A stretch of 64,000 bases of DNA from Flavobacterium psychroterrae (GTDB lineage Bacteria; Bacteroidota; Bacteroidia; Flavobacteriales; Flavobacteriaceae): positions 1 to 64,000 of the forward strand of contig NZ_JAGYVZ010000013.1 of assembly GCF_018380615.1 (NCBI RefSeq), written 5' to 3'. Shown piece by piece: positions 17,191-25,375 of this stretch (its first letter is position 1; each line of letters begins with the position of its first letter). The position numbers and the translations under genes are program-made. The notes beneath the pieces were generated by a model. The model did not search any database and was not told the DNA's origin. It worked only from the letters and a program-made list of their open reading frames with translations.

Positions 17191-18051
17191 ATGAATCTAG
17201 CCCAAAAACTCGGATATCCCGAAAACACAAAACTATTAATTATTCATGCAGATGATGCCGGATTATCACATTCCGAAAATCAGGCAACTATAAAAGCACT
17301 TCAAAACGGATCTGTAAACTCCTATAGTATAATGGTTTCCTGCGCATGGTTTTATGAAATGGCAACATTTGCTAAAACCAATCCAAATTATGATTGCGGA
17401 ATTCATTTAACATTGACTTGCGAATGGGAAAATTATAAATTCGGACCAATTCTTCCTATTACTGAAGTTCCAAGTTTGGTCGATCAAAACGGTTATTTTT
17501 ACAAAACCAGATCCGATTTTAAAAACAATGCAATTCCATCAGAAATAAAAAAAGAACTTACCGCTCAAATCGAAAAAGCGCTACAATTCGGAATCCAACC
17601 CACACATCTCGATTCACATATGTGCAGCGTTGGCGTTACTCCCGAAATTTTAGACATTTATAAAGACCTTGGAAAAACATACAACCTTCCTGTTTTCATA
17701 AACAAACAATTCGTTGAATCAATCAGTTTATCAGATGAAAAATACAACTTCGAAAACACGCTTTTAGCAGACGATCTTTTAATTGGATATTTTACTGATT
17801 TTGAAAAAGGCGAGTTACGAAATTCTTATGCAAAAGCTTTGGATAATATAAAATCAGGTTTTAATATTTTCCTTCTTCATCCCGCTTTTGATGATTTTGA
17901 AATGCAAGGAATTACAATCAATCATCCAAACTTCGGCTCAGAATGGCGACAAATTGATTTTGACTTTTTTACAAGCGAGGAATGCAAATCAAAACTAAAA
18001 GAAAATAATATTCAACTCATTACCTGGAAAGAGATTCAGAAAATTAATTAG
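17191..18051 (+). CDS. YdjC/ChbG-like carbohydrate deacetylase
   Basis: A 286-residue cytoplasmic protein of the YdjC (ChbG/HpnK) deacetylase family, which removes acetyl groups from sugars using a divalent metal. The metal site is visible: [14 protein letters not shown] near the N-terminus supplies the Asp pair, CGIHLTLT supplies a His, and THLDSHMCS supplies two more. Late HPAFDDFEM fits the family C-terminus. I chose the ATG at 17191 over the GTG at 17167, whose extra residues (QKNKNKK) come from repeat-derived sequence. No carbohydrate cluster surrounds it, so the substrate is open. Confidence 0.88.
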   Translation: MNLAQKLGYPENTKLLIIHADDAGLSHSENQATIKALQNGSVNSYSIMVSCAWFYEMATFAKTNPNYDCGIHLTLTCEWENYKFGPILPITEVPSLVDQNGYFYKTRSDFKNNAIPSEIKKELTAQIEKALQFGIQPTHLDSHMCSVGVTPEILDIYKDLGKTYNLPVFINKQFVESISLSDEKYNFENTLLADDLLIGYFTDFEKGELRNSYAKALDNIKSGFNIFLLHPAFDDFEMQGITINHPNFGSEWRQIDFDFFTSEECKSKLKENNIQLITWKEIQKIN

Positions 18052-18236
18052 AAAACTTGTCAATAAGAAAATGAGATAATGATTTGATTGACTTGAACAA
18101 ACCTTGGAATTTGGGATTTAAAAATTGGGATTTGATTTAAATAATGTGAATACTACAACTTTACTATTCAAAAACTATAACAGTTAATAATCATAGATTT
18201 TATAATTTTATAGAACAATATTAAAAAAAAGAAATC

Positions 18237-18557
18237 ATGATAAATTCAGACGATCAAAACCATATCAATAAAGATCAAATAAACGAAGAGCAAATCGAAA
18301 GAAATCTGGATGAATTAGAATATCCGGCGTCCGAAGATATTTATACAAATGAAGACAAACTGGAAGATATTGATCCAGAAGGAATTTCAGGAGAAAGAAT
18401 AATAAATCCTGAAAGCAACAATAACGAATGGAAACAAAACAGTGACAAACTTGGAAATGATTTAGATATTCCAGGTTCAGAACTAGATGACGAAGAAGAA
18501 GAAATTGGTTCAGAAGATGAAGAAAACAATTTCTACAGCGAAGGCGATACTGAATAA
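18237..18557 (+). CDS. Very acidic small protein, function unknown
   Basis: A 106-residue hydrophilic protein dominated by Asp, Glu, Asn and Ser, with LDIPGSELDDEEEEIGSEDE near the C-terminus and no membrane segment or signal peptide. Composition suggests an intrinsically disordered protein. I recall similar short acidic proteins with a DIPGSELDD motif in other flavobacteria but know no role. It stands alone between repeats, with a strong inverted repeat downstream that could end its transcript. The minus-strand Ser-rich frame opposite is a shadow. Confidence 0.7.
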   Translation: MINSDDQNHINKDQINEEQIERNLDELEYPASEDIYTNEDKLEDIDPEGISGERIINPESNNNEWKQNSDKLGNDLDIPGSELDDEEEEIGSEDEENNFYSEGDTE

Positions 18558-18597
18558 ACAGCTATTATAAGTATCACACTTATTTAAGTTTTTTTTT

Positions 18598-18662
18598 GCC
18601 ACAGATTAATCGGATTAGAACAGATTTTTTTTAAATCAATTTTAATCGTTTTAGTCTGTGGC
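18598..18662. repeat. GCCACAGA...TCTGTGGC inverted repeat
   Basis: The outer arms GCCACAGA (18598) and TCTGTGGC (ending 18662) are exact complements, and the following TTAATCGGATTA and TAATCGTTTTA extend the pairing imperfectly. It could fold as a long hairpin and follows the stop at 18557, so it may act as a terminator. A related CCACAGATTAA string occurs at 41,905, which suggests a dispersed repeat. Confidence 0.65.
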
Positions 18663-18755
18663 AAACTTTTATATAGCAGATTTTGGAGTTTTTTATACTA
18701 TCTATAAAAAAACATTCAGAATTTAACAATTCCGGCAAACTAAAGCGAAAAATCA

Positions 18756-18787
18756 TTTGTCAGCCCGCAAAATAAAAATTACTTTTG
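18756..18787 (+). promoter_or_regulatory. Promoter of the transketolase genes
   Basis: TTTG at 18756-18759 and TACTTTTG at 18780-18787 are separated by 20 bases, matching the Bacteroidota -33/-7 consensus. The start codon of the N subunit is 26 bases downstream of the -7 box. Confidence 0.7.
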
Positions 18788-18812
18788 CACCAGTTTAACT
18801 TTTACACATAAA

Positions 18813-19664
18813 ATGAAGCCTAACACACAACAATTAAGCGATTTAACTATCCAAGTAAGAAGAGATATTCTTCGAATGGTACATGCTGTCAACTCAGGTC
18901 ACCCAGGTGGTTCACTAGGTTGTACTGAATTTTTGGTAACACTATACCAAAATATTATGGAGCGCAAAGAAGGTTTTGATATGGACGGAATTGGAGAAGA
19001 TATTTTCTTCCTTTCAAATGGTCATATTTCACCTGTATTTTATAGCGTATTAGCACGTAGCGGTTATTTCCCTGTTTCAGAACTTGCAACTTTTAGATTA
19101 TTAAATTCCCGTTTACAAGGACATCCTACAACTCATGAAGGATTGCCGGGAATTCGTATGGCTTCTGGTTCATTAGGACAAGGTTTATCTGTAGCTCTTG
19201 GTGCTGCTCAGGCAAAAAAATTAAATGGTGATAATCATTTGATCTATACTTTACACGGAGATGGTGAATTACAAGAAGGTCAAAACTGGGAAGCGATCAT
19301 GTATGCTTCTGCTAAAAAAGTAGACAACCTTATTGCCACTGTTGATGTTAACGGTAAACAAATCGACGGAACAACTGACGAGGTTTTAGCAATGGGAAGT
19401 ATCCGTGCTAAATTTGAAGCTTTTGATTGGGACGTTTTAGAAATTGCTGAAGGAAATAATATCGATGCAATTTTAGCCGGATTAAATGATGCTAAATCCA
19501 GAACAGGAAAAGGAAAACCGGTTTGTATTTTATTACATACTGAAATGGGTAATGGAGTTGATTTCATGATGCATACTCATGCATGGCACGGTAAAGCGCC
19601 TAACAACGATCAGTTAGCAAGTGCTTTAGCTCAGAACTATTCAGCAGATCAAATCGACTATTAA
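18813..19664 (+). CDS. Transketolase, N-terminal subunit
   Basis: A 283-residue protein equal to the thiamine diphosphate-binding N-terminal domain of transketolase. Markers are GHPGGSLGCTEFL, FFLSNGHISPVFYS, GSLGQGLSVALGAA and the ThDP/metal motif GDGELQEGQNWE. With the separate C subunit 87 bases downstream it forms the enzyme that shifts two-carbon units between sugar phosphates in the pentose phosphate pathway. The split into two genes is known in Bacteroidota, archaea and some other bacteria, so this is not a truncation. The two genes share a promoter. Confidence 0.95.
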   Translation: MKPNTQQLSDLTIQVRRDILRMVHAVNSGHPGGSLGCTEFLVTLYQNIMERKEGFDMDGIGEDIFFLSNGHISPVFYSVLARSGYFPVSELATFRLLNSRLQGHPTTHEGLPGIRMASGSLGQGLSVALGAAQAKKLNGDNHLIYTLHGDGELQEGQNWEAIMYASAKKVDNLIATVDVNGKQIDGTTDEVLAMGSIRAKFEAFDWDVLEIAEGNNIDAILAGLNDAKSRTGKGKPVCILLHTEMGNGVDFMMHTHAWHGKAPNNDQLASALAQNYSADQIDY

Positions 19665-19671
19665 AAAAGTG

Positions 19672-19745
19672 TTCAGTTTTCAGTAACAGTTTTCAGTTTT
19701 TAAACTCAGAACCTTAGTTACTAAGCAACTTAGCACCTCAAAAAA
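19672..19745 (+). repeat. Low-complexity spacer between the transketolase halves
   Basis: GTTTTCAGTAACAGTTTTCAG and CTTAGTTACTAAGCAACTTAG are short internally repeated strings that I associate with non-coding spacers in flavobacteria. No reading frame of note is present. Confidence 0.4.
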
Positions 19746-19751
19746 TAAACA

Positions 19752-20705
19752 ATGAAAAAATACGAAAATACAGGAAGTAAAGATACCCGTTCTGGTTTTG
19801 GAGCAGGAATGACTGAATTAGGTCAAAAAAACGAAAAAGTAGTAGCACTTTGTGCTGATTTAATTGGATCATTAAAATTTGATGATTTCAAGAAAAATCA
19901 CCCGGAGCGTTTTTTTCAAATTGGTATTGCAGAAGCAAATATGATTGGAATTGCTGCTGGTTTAACAATTGGAGGAAAAATTCCTTTTACAGGAACTTTC
20001 GCCAACTTCTCTACAGGAAGAGTTTACGATCAAATTCGTCAATCAGTTGCTTATTCTGATAAAAATGTAAAAATTTGTGCTTCTCACGCTGGCTTAACAC
20101 TAGGTGAAGATGGAGCAACGCACCAAATTTTAGAAGATATTGGTTTAATGAAAATGTTACCTGGAATGACTGTAATCAATACTTGTGATTACAACCAGAC
20201 TAAAGCTGCAACATTAGCATTAGCAGATCATCATGGTCCTGCTTATTTACGTTTCGGTCGTCCGGTTGTGCCTAACTTTATGCCAGCTGATGAACCATTC
20301 GTAATTGGAAAAGCAATTTTATTAAGCGAAGGAACTGACGTAACAATTGTTGCAACAGGACATTTAGTTTGGGAAGCTCTTATTGCTGCCGAAGCTCTGG
20401 AAGCTAAAGGAATTTCTGCTGAAGTAATCAATATTCATACTATCAAACCTCTTGATGAAGAAGCAATTCTAAAATCATTGGCTAAAACAAAATGTGTTGT
20501 AACTGCAGAAGAGCATAACATTCTTGGAGGTCTTGGAGAAAGCGTTTCAAGAGTATTAGCTTTAAATACTCCTTCTCCACAAGAATTTGTTGCCGTAAAC
20601 GATAGTTTTGGTGAATCTGGAACTCCAGAGCAATTAATGGAAAAATACAAATTGAACAATCAAGCAATTGTTGAAGCTGTAGAAAGAGTTATCAAAAGAA
20701 AATAA
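19752..20705 (+). CDS. Transketolase, C-terminal subunit
   Basis: A 317-residue protein with the pyrimidine-binding domain (DTRSGFGAGMTELG at the start, FFQIGIAEANMIGIAAGL, GLTLGEDGATHQILEDIG) followed by the C-terminal transketolase domain (about residues 190-310, VVTAEEHNILGGLG). It completes the active site with the N subunit, including the Glu in IGIAEAN that activates thiamine diphosphate. It lies in the same operon, and a strong terminator follows. The split enzyme is probably a heterotetramer, known from the family. Confidence 0.95.
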   Translation: MKKYENTGSKDTRSGFGAGMTELGQKNEKVVALCADLIGSLKFDDFKKNHPERFFQIGIAEANMIGIAAGLTIGGKIPFTGTFANFSTGRVYDQIRQSVAYSDKNVKICASHAGLTLGEDGATHQILEDIGLMKMLPGMTVINTCDYNQTKAATLALADHHGPAYLRFGRPVVPNFMPADEPFVIGKAILLSEGTDVTIVATGHLVWEALIAAEALEAKGISAEVINIHTIKPLDEEAILKSLAKTKCVVTAEEHNILGGLGESVSRVLALNTPSPQEFVAVNDSFGESGTPEQLMEKYKLNNQAIVEAVERVIKRK

Positions 20706-20730
20706 TTTTAAAATTTTCTTACTTTATATC

Positions 20731-20762
20731 AAAAACCTCGAAATCACTTTCGAGGTTTTTTT
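20731..20762 (+). terminator. Intrinsic terminator after the transketolase operon
   Basis: AACCTCGAAA and TTTCGAGGTT form a 10-bp stem with a TCAC loop, followed by seven T. It begins 26 bases after the stop codon. Confidence 0.9.
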
Positions 20763-20858
20763 GTGTACAAAAACTAACAGTTCAATTCTTTTAAGAATGT
20801 ATTTGATCTAAAGACATTCTACAGCTTACTTCATTCTCAAAACTAAAATAGCAAGCAT

Positions 20859-20890
20859 AAAAAAACCTCGAAATTTACTTTCGAGGTTTT
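20859..20890 (-). terminator. Intrinsic terminator after the FKBP-like lipoprotein gene
   Basis: On the minus strand AACCTCGAAA-GTAAA-TTTCGAGGTT is followed by a T run. The stem is identical to the transketolase terminator about 130 bases away, so the two may share an origin. Confidence 0.85.
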
Positions 20891-20909
20891 TAAATATTTA
20901 AATCAAACT

Positions 20910-22085
20910 TTAGTTCTGTTTGATAGGGTAGGTATTATCTAAATGAATTCTTGTTCTTGGTTCTGCTGTATAATCTTCAGGCAAATAAGCTCTTACATTA
21001 GTTGAAGATTCTGCTTTAGCAGGGTCTGCCAATGCTCCCGTGGGTCTTCTTGGAATTCCTCTAGGCTCTGTTTCGTCTGTATTTGGCGTAGCCGGATTAT
21101 CAACAAGAGGTTGCCAAGGATAATAAAGTCTGGAACCAAAATTAAAACCATTTACAACACCAATTTCAGTAGCTGGCTTAGTAAGCTCAAATCTTGTAGT
21201 AAAACCATCACCATCATCATCAAAATCTAAAAAATCAGCAATTCCGTCAACATCTGTATCATCAATTAATTCAGGTGGCGGTTTAGGATATTTAGTTTTA
21301 TCTCTAAAATCATAAAGATAACCATCACCGTTTAAATCTTCTAAATAATCAGGAATACCATCACCAAGAAAAACTCTTCCTCCGGTAGATGATGAAATAC
21401 TGTATTCATTGTCCATTCTTTGAAGATCGAACAATTTAAAACTAAACATTATAGGAGTATAAGCCGGAATACTACCACTGCCAGACTCATAATATGCTAA
21501 ACCAGAAGGCAAAAACATAACTCCTGCACCATAATCCTGATACGAAATAACTCCGCTGGCAGGATCTGTTGTTGAAGTACCGGTTTTAAATTTAGGAAAA
21601 ATCTCTGACCATCCTTCTATTACAGCACCTTCATTAGCATAAGGAAATAAATTAAATGTTCCAGGAAGTCCATAAGAAGAATCAAAAACAGTTCCGTTTA
21701 ACAAACTACCTGTATAAGAGGCTACAATTTTATCTGTATTAGTAGGCGAACTGCCTAATCCCTGTCTTAAAGACAAATAATACACTTTATAAGTTATATC
21801 ATTACTATATACATCTCTTGATTGTAAAGGGTAAGTTTGTTGATCGTAAATAGATATCTGTGTTCCTCCAGCAGGGATTTTAGAGATTTTAATATCAAAA
21901 TCAGCTGAAACACTCTCAATATAATTAGTTTTTAAAAATTTAATAATTGAATCATTATCTGCTTTATATTGTACCGTATAATCTCTTAAAGGAACGGTCA
22001 CTACATCATCATCATCACTTTTATTACAAGAAACCAAAGAAATGCCGGCAAGCAATAAAATAAAATAATATTTAAATTTATTCAT
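20910..22085 (-). CDS. FKBP-like lipoprotein with calcium-type repeats
   Basis: A 391-residue exported lipoprotein: a signal peptide with lipobox SLVSC (Cys20) followed by acidic NKSDDDD, which in Bacteroidota can act as a surface-export signal. The middle (about residues 90-235) resembles an FKBP-type peptidyl-prolyl isomerase, with GTVFDSSYGLP, EGWSEIFPKFKTG and VMFLPSGLAYYESGSG-like strands. The rest carries thrombospondin type 3-like Asp-rich loops (LGDGIPDYLEDLNGDG, DDTDVDGIADFLDFDDDGDG) that probably bind calcium. Isomerase activity is inferred; several aromatic pocket positions look changed. It is transcribed alone and convergent with transketolase. Confidence 0.85.
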   Translation of the reverse strand: MNKFKYYFILLLAGISLVSCNKSDDDDVVTVPLRDYTVQYKADNDSIIKFLKTNYIESVSADFDIKISKIPAGGTQISIYDQQTYPLQSRDVYSNDITYKVYYLSLRQGLGSSPTNTDKIVASYTGSLLNGTVFDSSYGLPGTFNLFPYANEGAVIEGWSEIFPKFKTGTSTTDPASGVISYQDYGAGVMFLPSGLAYYESGSGSIPAYTPIMFSFKLFDLQRMDNEYSISSSTGGRVFLGDGIPDYLEDLNGDGYLYDFRDKTKYPKPPPELIDDTDVDGIADFLDFDDDGDGFTTRFELTKPATEIGVVNGFNFGSRLYYPWQPLVDNPATPNTDETEPRGIPRRPTGALADPAKAESSTNVRAYLPEDYTAEPRTRIHLDNTYPIKQN

Positions 22086-22125
22086 TATTGTTAATTTTTT
22101 AAGTGCGCAAGATACAATATTGATT

Positions 22126-22133
22126 TATTTTTG
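22126..22133 (+). promoter_or_regulatory. Putative -7 box of the S4 protein gene
   Basis: TATTTTTG fits TAnnTTTG and lies 31 bases upstream of the ATG at 22165. It also helps decide that start. Confidence 0.45.
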
Positions 22134-22164
22134 TAAAGAATTTAACTTTGAATTTAGAAAAATT

Positions 22165-22554
22165 ATGCGAATAGATAAATACTTATGGTGCGTACGTTAT
22201 TACAAAACCAGGAATATGGTTACTGAAGCTTGCAAAAAGAACCACATTACAGTAAATGGGCAGGTTGCCAAACCCTCGAAAGAAGTTTTCCCAAGTGACA
22301 AAATCACTTTTAGAAAAGATCAGATTACGCAAATCATCACAGTACTTGACATTCCGGAAAGTCGTGTTGGCGCAAAACTGGTGGATATTTATAGAAAAAA
22401 CGAAACTTCGCCTGAAGCATATGCCCATTTAGAATTACTAAAACTTTCTAAAGAGCATTATCGTAAAACCGGTACAGGACGACCAACTAAAAAAGACAGA
22501 AGAGATATTGATGAATATGGGAATGATATTGTTAGCGATGAAGAGGAAAATTAA
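22165..22554 (+). CDS. S4-domain RNA-binding protein (Hsp15-like)
   Basis: A 129-residue protein with an N-terminal S4 domain (MRIDKYLWCVRYYKTRNMV, then ITVNGQVAKPSKEV) and a basic, charged C-terminal tail (GRPTKKDRRDIDEYG). Hsp15 proteins bind 50S subunits carrying nascent chains and recycle stalled ribosomes. I place the start at 22165 instead of 22120, since the 15 extra residues do not fit the family and would cross the likely promoter. It stands alone between the divergent lipoprotein gene and the phosphoribosyltransferase. Confidence 0.9.
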   Translation: MRIDKYLWCVRYYKTRNMVTEACKKNHITVNGQVAKPSKEVFPSDKITFRKDQITQIITVLDIPESRVGAKLVDIYRKNETSPEAYAHLELLKLSKEHYRKTGTGRPTKKDRRDIDEYGNDIVSDEEEN

Positions 22555-22555
22555 A

Positions 22556-22675
22556 TTCAATTTTTTAAATTCCAAATTCCAAAACTAGATAAAACCAAAT
22601 AATCTAAAACAAAACCAAAACACAAAAGTCAAAATTTGGAATTTTCATATTTGGAATTTCCTTTTTAGTATTGGA
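22556..22675. repeat. TTCCAAATT/AATTTGGAA intergenic repeats
   Basis: TTCCAAATTCCAAAA near 22570 and AATTTGGAATTTTCATATTTGGAATTT near the end are mutually complementary, giving an AT-rich hairpin between two same-strand genes. Similar TTTGGAATTT strings lie at 18,100 and 43,420. It may act as a weak terminator. Confidence 0.45.
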
Positions 22676-22710
22676 ATTAAAATTAATTATATTAGCAAAA
22701 AAAATAAATC

Positions 22711-23211
22711 ATGAGCAAAAACATCATCTTAACGAATCAGGAAATCGAACATAAAATAAAACGTATCGCTTATCAGATATACGAGACTTTTGTTGATGAA
22801 GAAGAAGTTGTAATTGCCGGAATAGCTTCTAACGGATCAATTTTTGCTTTAAAACTTGCAGAAGCCTTAAGCACTATCTCAACGCTCAAAGTTTCGCTTT
22901 GCGAAGTTAAGGTCGACAAACAAAATCCTCAATTGCCAATACAAACCTCATTAACAAAAGAGGAATACGAAAACAAAGGATTAGTTCTTGTGGATGATGT
23001 CTTAAATTCAGGAACTACTTTGATCTATGCTGTTCGTCATTTCCTTGACGTTCCGCTAAAGAAATTCAAAACAGCGGTACTTGTAGACAGAAATCATAAA
23101 AAATACCCTGTAAAGGCAGATTTTAAAGGGATCTCCCTTTCCACATCTTTATTAGAACATGTTCAGGTTGTTTTTGATGACAATGGGGACAATTATGCGT
23201 TTTTAAGCTAA
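22711..23211 (+). CDS. Phosphoribosyltransferase (PyrR-like)
   Basis: A 166-residue type I phosphoribosyltransferase. The PRPP loop is seen in LVLVDDVLNSGTTLIYA, and an N-terminal IAGIASNGSIFALKLAE supplies the pyrophosphate loop. Size and the hood region resemble PyrR or uracil-type enzymes, but I cannot identify the base that is used. Its last 9 bases overlap the 3' end of aroK on the opposite strand. No attenuator sequence is visible around it. Confidence 0.85.
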   Translation: MSKNIILTNQEIEHKIKRIAYQIYETFVDEEEVVIAGIASNGSIFALKLAEALSTISTLKVSLCEVKVDKQNPQLPIQTSLTKEEYENKGLVLVDDVLNSGTTLIYAVRHFLDVPLKKFKTAVLVDRNHKKYPVKADFKGISLSTSLLEHVQVVFDDNGDNYAFLS

Positions 23212-23721
23212 GAGTTCTAAAATATCCTGAACCGTTTCTTCGACAGCTTTACCATCTACCGAAACTTTATGTTGCGCATGGTGATAATAATAACTTCTGT
23301 CGAATAAATGTTTCGCGATAAATTCCCTCATTTCTTCTTCATTCATATTAGCTATCAACGGGCGTTTGCTTTTGTTATGAATTAATCTATTATATAAAGT
23401 ATCTATTGAAGCCTTTAAATAGATTGAAGTAACATCCTCTCTTTTTAACAATTCATGATTATTGGCATAACAAGGTGTTCCTCCACCTAAACCTATTATG
23501 CTGTTTTCTGAAGACTGAAGTAATTCAAGAAACATTTCGTGTTCTAATTTTCTAAAATGGATTTCTCCAAATTGCTCAAAAATCTCATTTATTGATAAAT
23601 TTGCTTTTTTTTCGATACAATTATCTAAATCCAAAAACGGAATATTGGTAACTTTTGACAAGTTTTGGGCAATTGTTGACTTTCCGCAACCCATATATCC
23701 TAATAATATAATCTTTTTCAT
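23203..23721 (-). CDS. aroK: Shikimate kinase
   Basis: A 172-residue P-loop kinase of standard length that phosphorylates shikimate in aromatic amino acid synthesis. Seen are the Walker A loop GYMGCGKST, the FLDLD acidic motif, the shikimate-binding FGEIHFRKLE region, GLGGGTPC and the RPLI lid segment. It converges with and slightly overlaps the phosphoribosyltransferase gene. It is probably transcribed alone from the gap before the tRNA genes. Confidence 0.95.
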   Translation of the reverse strand: MKKIILLGYMGCGKSTIAQNLSKVTNIPFLDLDNCIEKKANLSINEIFEQFGEIHFRKLEHEMFLELLQSSENSIIGLGGGTPCYANNHELLKREDVTSIYLKASIDTLYNRLIHNKSKRPLIANMNEEEMREFIAKHLFDRSYYYHHAQHKVSVDGKAVEETVQDILELLA

Positions 23722-23792
23722 TTTAATAAGAACCTATAAATTAAGGCGTTGTAAATTTTGAGTAAAAAAAGACAAATTTATAATAAATAAGC

Positions 23793-23824
23793 TTGCAAAT
23801 ATCAAAAATAACTCCTTATATTTG
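23793..23824 (+). promoter_or_regulatory. Promoter of the first tRNA unit
   Basis: TTG at 23793-23795 and TATATTTG at 23817-23824 lie 21 bases apart, fitting the -33/-7 consensus. The sequence from 23797 to the tRNA is nearly repeated from 24264. Confidence 0.7.
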
Positions 23825-23848
23825 CACCCGCATTCAAGGAAAGAATAT

Positions 23849-23921
23849 GACTCGATAGCTCAGTTGGTAGAGCACATCACTTTTAATGATGGGGTCCTGG
23901 GTTCGAGCCCCAGTCGGGTCA
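23849..23921 (+). tRNA. tRNA-Lys (TTT)
   Basis: A 73-nt cloverleaf: acceptor GACTCGA pairs with TCGGGTC (one G-T), D-arm GCTCAGTTGGTAGAGC, anticodon arm CATCA-CTTTTAA-TGATG with anticodon TTT, and T-arm CTGGG-TTCGAGC-CCCAG. The CCA end is not encoded. Confidence 0.97.
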
Positions 23922-23960
23922 CAAAATTTGTGATTTACAAATACTTTTCTTGATAGCAAT

Positions 23961-24033
23961 GACTCGATAGCTCAGTTGGTAGAGCACATCACTTTTAATG
24001 ATGGGGTCCTGGGTTCGAGCCCCAGTCGGGTCA
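23961..24033 (+). tRNA. tRNA-Lys (TTT), second copy
   Basis: Identical in sequence to the copy at 23849, 39 bases downstream. It is followed by a terminator-like hairpin. Confidence 0.97.
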
Positions 24034-24035
24034 CA

Positions 24036-24070
24036 AAAGGTCGAGTATTAATTTACTTGACCTTTTTTTT
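24036..24070 (+). terminator. Terminator after the second tRNA-Lys
   Basis: AAAGGTCGAGTA and TACTTGACCTTT form a 12-bp stem with one G-T pair, followed by T residues. The next tRNA begins 6 bases later, so either some transcripts read through or tRNA-Leu has a separate start. Confidence 0.75.
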
Positions 24071-24075
24071 ATTAA

Positions 24076-24158
24076 GGCCACGTGGAGAAACGGTAGACTT
24101 GCCATCTTGAGGGGGTGGTGCTCGTAAGGGCGTGTGGGTTCAAATCCCACCGTGGTCA
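24076..24158 (+). tRNA. tRNA-Leu (GAG)
   Basis: An 83-nt class II tRNA with a long variable arm. Acceptor GGCCACG pairs with CGTGGTC, the anticodon arm is CCATC-TTGAGGG-GGTGG with anticodon GAG, and the T-arm is GTGGG-TTCAAAT-CCCAC. The CCA end is not encoded. Confidence 0.93.
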
Positions 24159-24263
24159 CAAAAAAGGTAAAATATAGTAGTATGTGTTTTATCTTTTTTT
24201 TGTTTATATCTCAATTTTTACATCCATAAATATTACATGAAATTAAACTTAAAAGAAGGTGTG

Positions 24264-24291
24264 AAATATCAAAAATAACTTCTTATATTTG
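24264..24291 (+). promoter_or_regulatory. Duplicated promoter of the second tRNA unit
   Basis: AAATATCAAAAATAAC and TATATTTGCACCCGC repeat the first tRNA promoter almost base for base; TATATTTG is at 24284-24291. The -33 TTG of the first copy is not conserved here. Confidence 0.6.
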
Positions 24292-24315
24292 CACCCGCGT
24301 TCAAGAAAGGAAAAA

Positions 24316-24388
24316 GACTCGATAGCTCAGTTGGTAGAGCACATCACTTTTAATGATGGGGTCCTGGGTTCGAGCCCCAGTCGGGTCA
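24316..24388 (+). tRNA. tRNA-Lys (TTT), third copy
   Basis: Identical to the other two tRNA-Lys genes. It is preceded by the duplicated promoter and followed by a copy of the same terminator hairpin. Confidence 0.97.
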
Positions 24389-24392
24389 CAAA

Positions 24393-24426
24393 AAAGGTCA
24401 AGTATTAATTTACTTGACCTTTTTTA
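24393..24426 (+). terminator. Terminator after the third tRNA-Lys
   Basis: AAAGGTCAAGTA and TACTTGACCTTT form a perfect 12-bp stem followed by T residues. It is a copy of the hairpin at 24036 with the G-T pair replaced by A-T. Confidence 0.8.
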
Positions 24427-24431
24427 TTTAT

Positions 24432-24491
24432 GTTGATAAAGCGTAGACTTGCCATCTTAAGGGCGTATGGATTCAAATTCCATCAACACCA
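24432..24491 (+). pseudogene. Deformed tRNA-Leu-like sequence with encoded CCA
   Basis: It occupies the place of tRNA-Leu in the second tRNA unit. It shares GTAGACTTGCCATCTT with the good tRNA-Leu but has lost the 3' side of the anticodon stem and most of the variable arm. Yet the acceptor GTTGAT pairs fully with ATCAAC, the T-stem ATGGA pairs with TCCAT, and it ends ACACCA, so a discriminator base plus CCA is encoded, unlike its neighbours. It is about 60 nt long and should not decode. It is either a decayed gene or a tRNA-like RNA. Confidence 0.6.
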
Positions 24492-24665
24492 GAAAAACAA
24501 GACAACATTTTAATATGTAAATAATGAAGCTCGTAAATTAAATTTACAGGCTTTAATGCTTTTTAAATAAACCCATTTATAACCTCAACGATAAAACAAG
24601 GTTCAGTGATACTTTTTTCAATCCATTGTATTACTTATTGATTAACAAAATATCTAGGACATAAT

Positions 24666-25307
24666 TTACTTAAAAAAATATCCAACTGTTACCTGAAAAA
24701 CCCTGTTCTTCATATCACTATTAATGAAATGATTTGCATCTCCCTCTTTAAAAACATTCGAATACGAAATATTATATCGCAAGTCTGTATAAAATTTATC
24801 TTTAAATTGATATCCCAATCCAAAATTTACCGAAGTATCAATACCAGATGAATAGTCTTTTAAATTAAAACTCTCCTGATTTTCATAGCCTAAAAAATTA
24901 TCCTGATACTTATTATTCGCTTTTAACAGTATGCCTATTTGGGGTCCCGCCTGCACACTTAATCCTTTTAGCACATAATATTTTAGCATTACCGGAATAT
25001 TTAAGTAATTCAAATCTATAGTACTTTTATAATTAGAATTTGTTACGTCCGGATCAAAAAAGGAGCTTTTTGTTCCCTGCTGACTGTACAAAACTTCAGG
25101 CTGAAGGGAGAAATTTTTAACTATAGGGATTTCAACCATAATACCGGCCGTAAATCCTGTTTTGCCTGATGAATTTAATTCGCTTTCATCAATAGCGAGG
25201 TTTGAAATATTTAAACCTGCCTTTAAACCTATTTTAACTTTCTGATTTTGTGCCGTTATAGTCACACTTAAAAAGAGCGTGCATATCATTAACATTGATT
25301 TCTTCAT
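24666..25307 (-). CDS. Outer membrane beta-barrel protein (PorT-like family)
   Basis: A 213-residue exported protein. The signal peptide (about residues 1-19) ends ITAQ. The mature part is made of alternating strands with typical barrel turns (KIGLKAGLNISNL, GFTAGIMVEIPI, LQPEVLYSQQG, YLNIPVMLKYYV, SVQAGPQIGILL) and ends VFQVTVGYFFK with a C-terminal aromatic residue, as expected for insertion by the BAM machinery. The family is common in Bacteroidota and mostly of unknown function. It follows the large metalloprotease gene by 68 bases on the same strand and may be co-transcribed. Confidence 0.85.
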   Translation of the reverse strand: MKKSMLMICTLFLSVTITAQNQKVKIGLKAGLNISNLAIDESELNSSGKTGFTAGIMVEIPIVKNFSLQPEVLYSQQGTKSSFFDPDVTNSNYKSTIDLNYLNIPVMLKYYVLKGLSVQAGPQIGILLKANNKYQDNFLGYENQESFNLKDYSSGIDTSVNFGLGYQFKDKFYTDLRYNISYSNVFKEGDANHFINSDMKNRVFQVTVGYFFK

Positions 25308-25375
25308 ATGTAGATATTTTTTTTAGAATGGTAACTCTCAAAAATGAGAGCTACCTATTTCTATTTGGATTTTTT

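Noticed and set aside
18813..20705. Transketolase broken by mutation
   Set aside because: Both halves have complete domain boundaries and separate starts; split transketolase is known in this phylum.
24036..24070. Riboswitch or T-box before tRNA-Leu
   Set aside because: It is a simple stem with a T run, repeated after another tRNA, so a terminator explains it.
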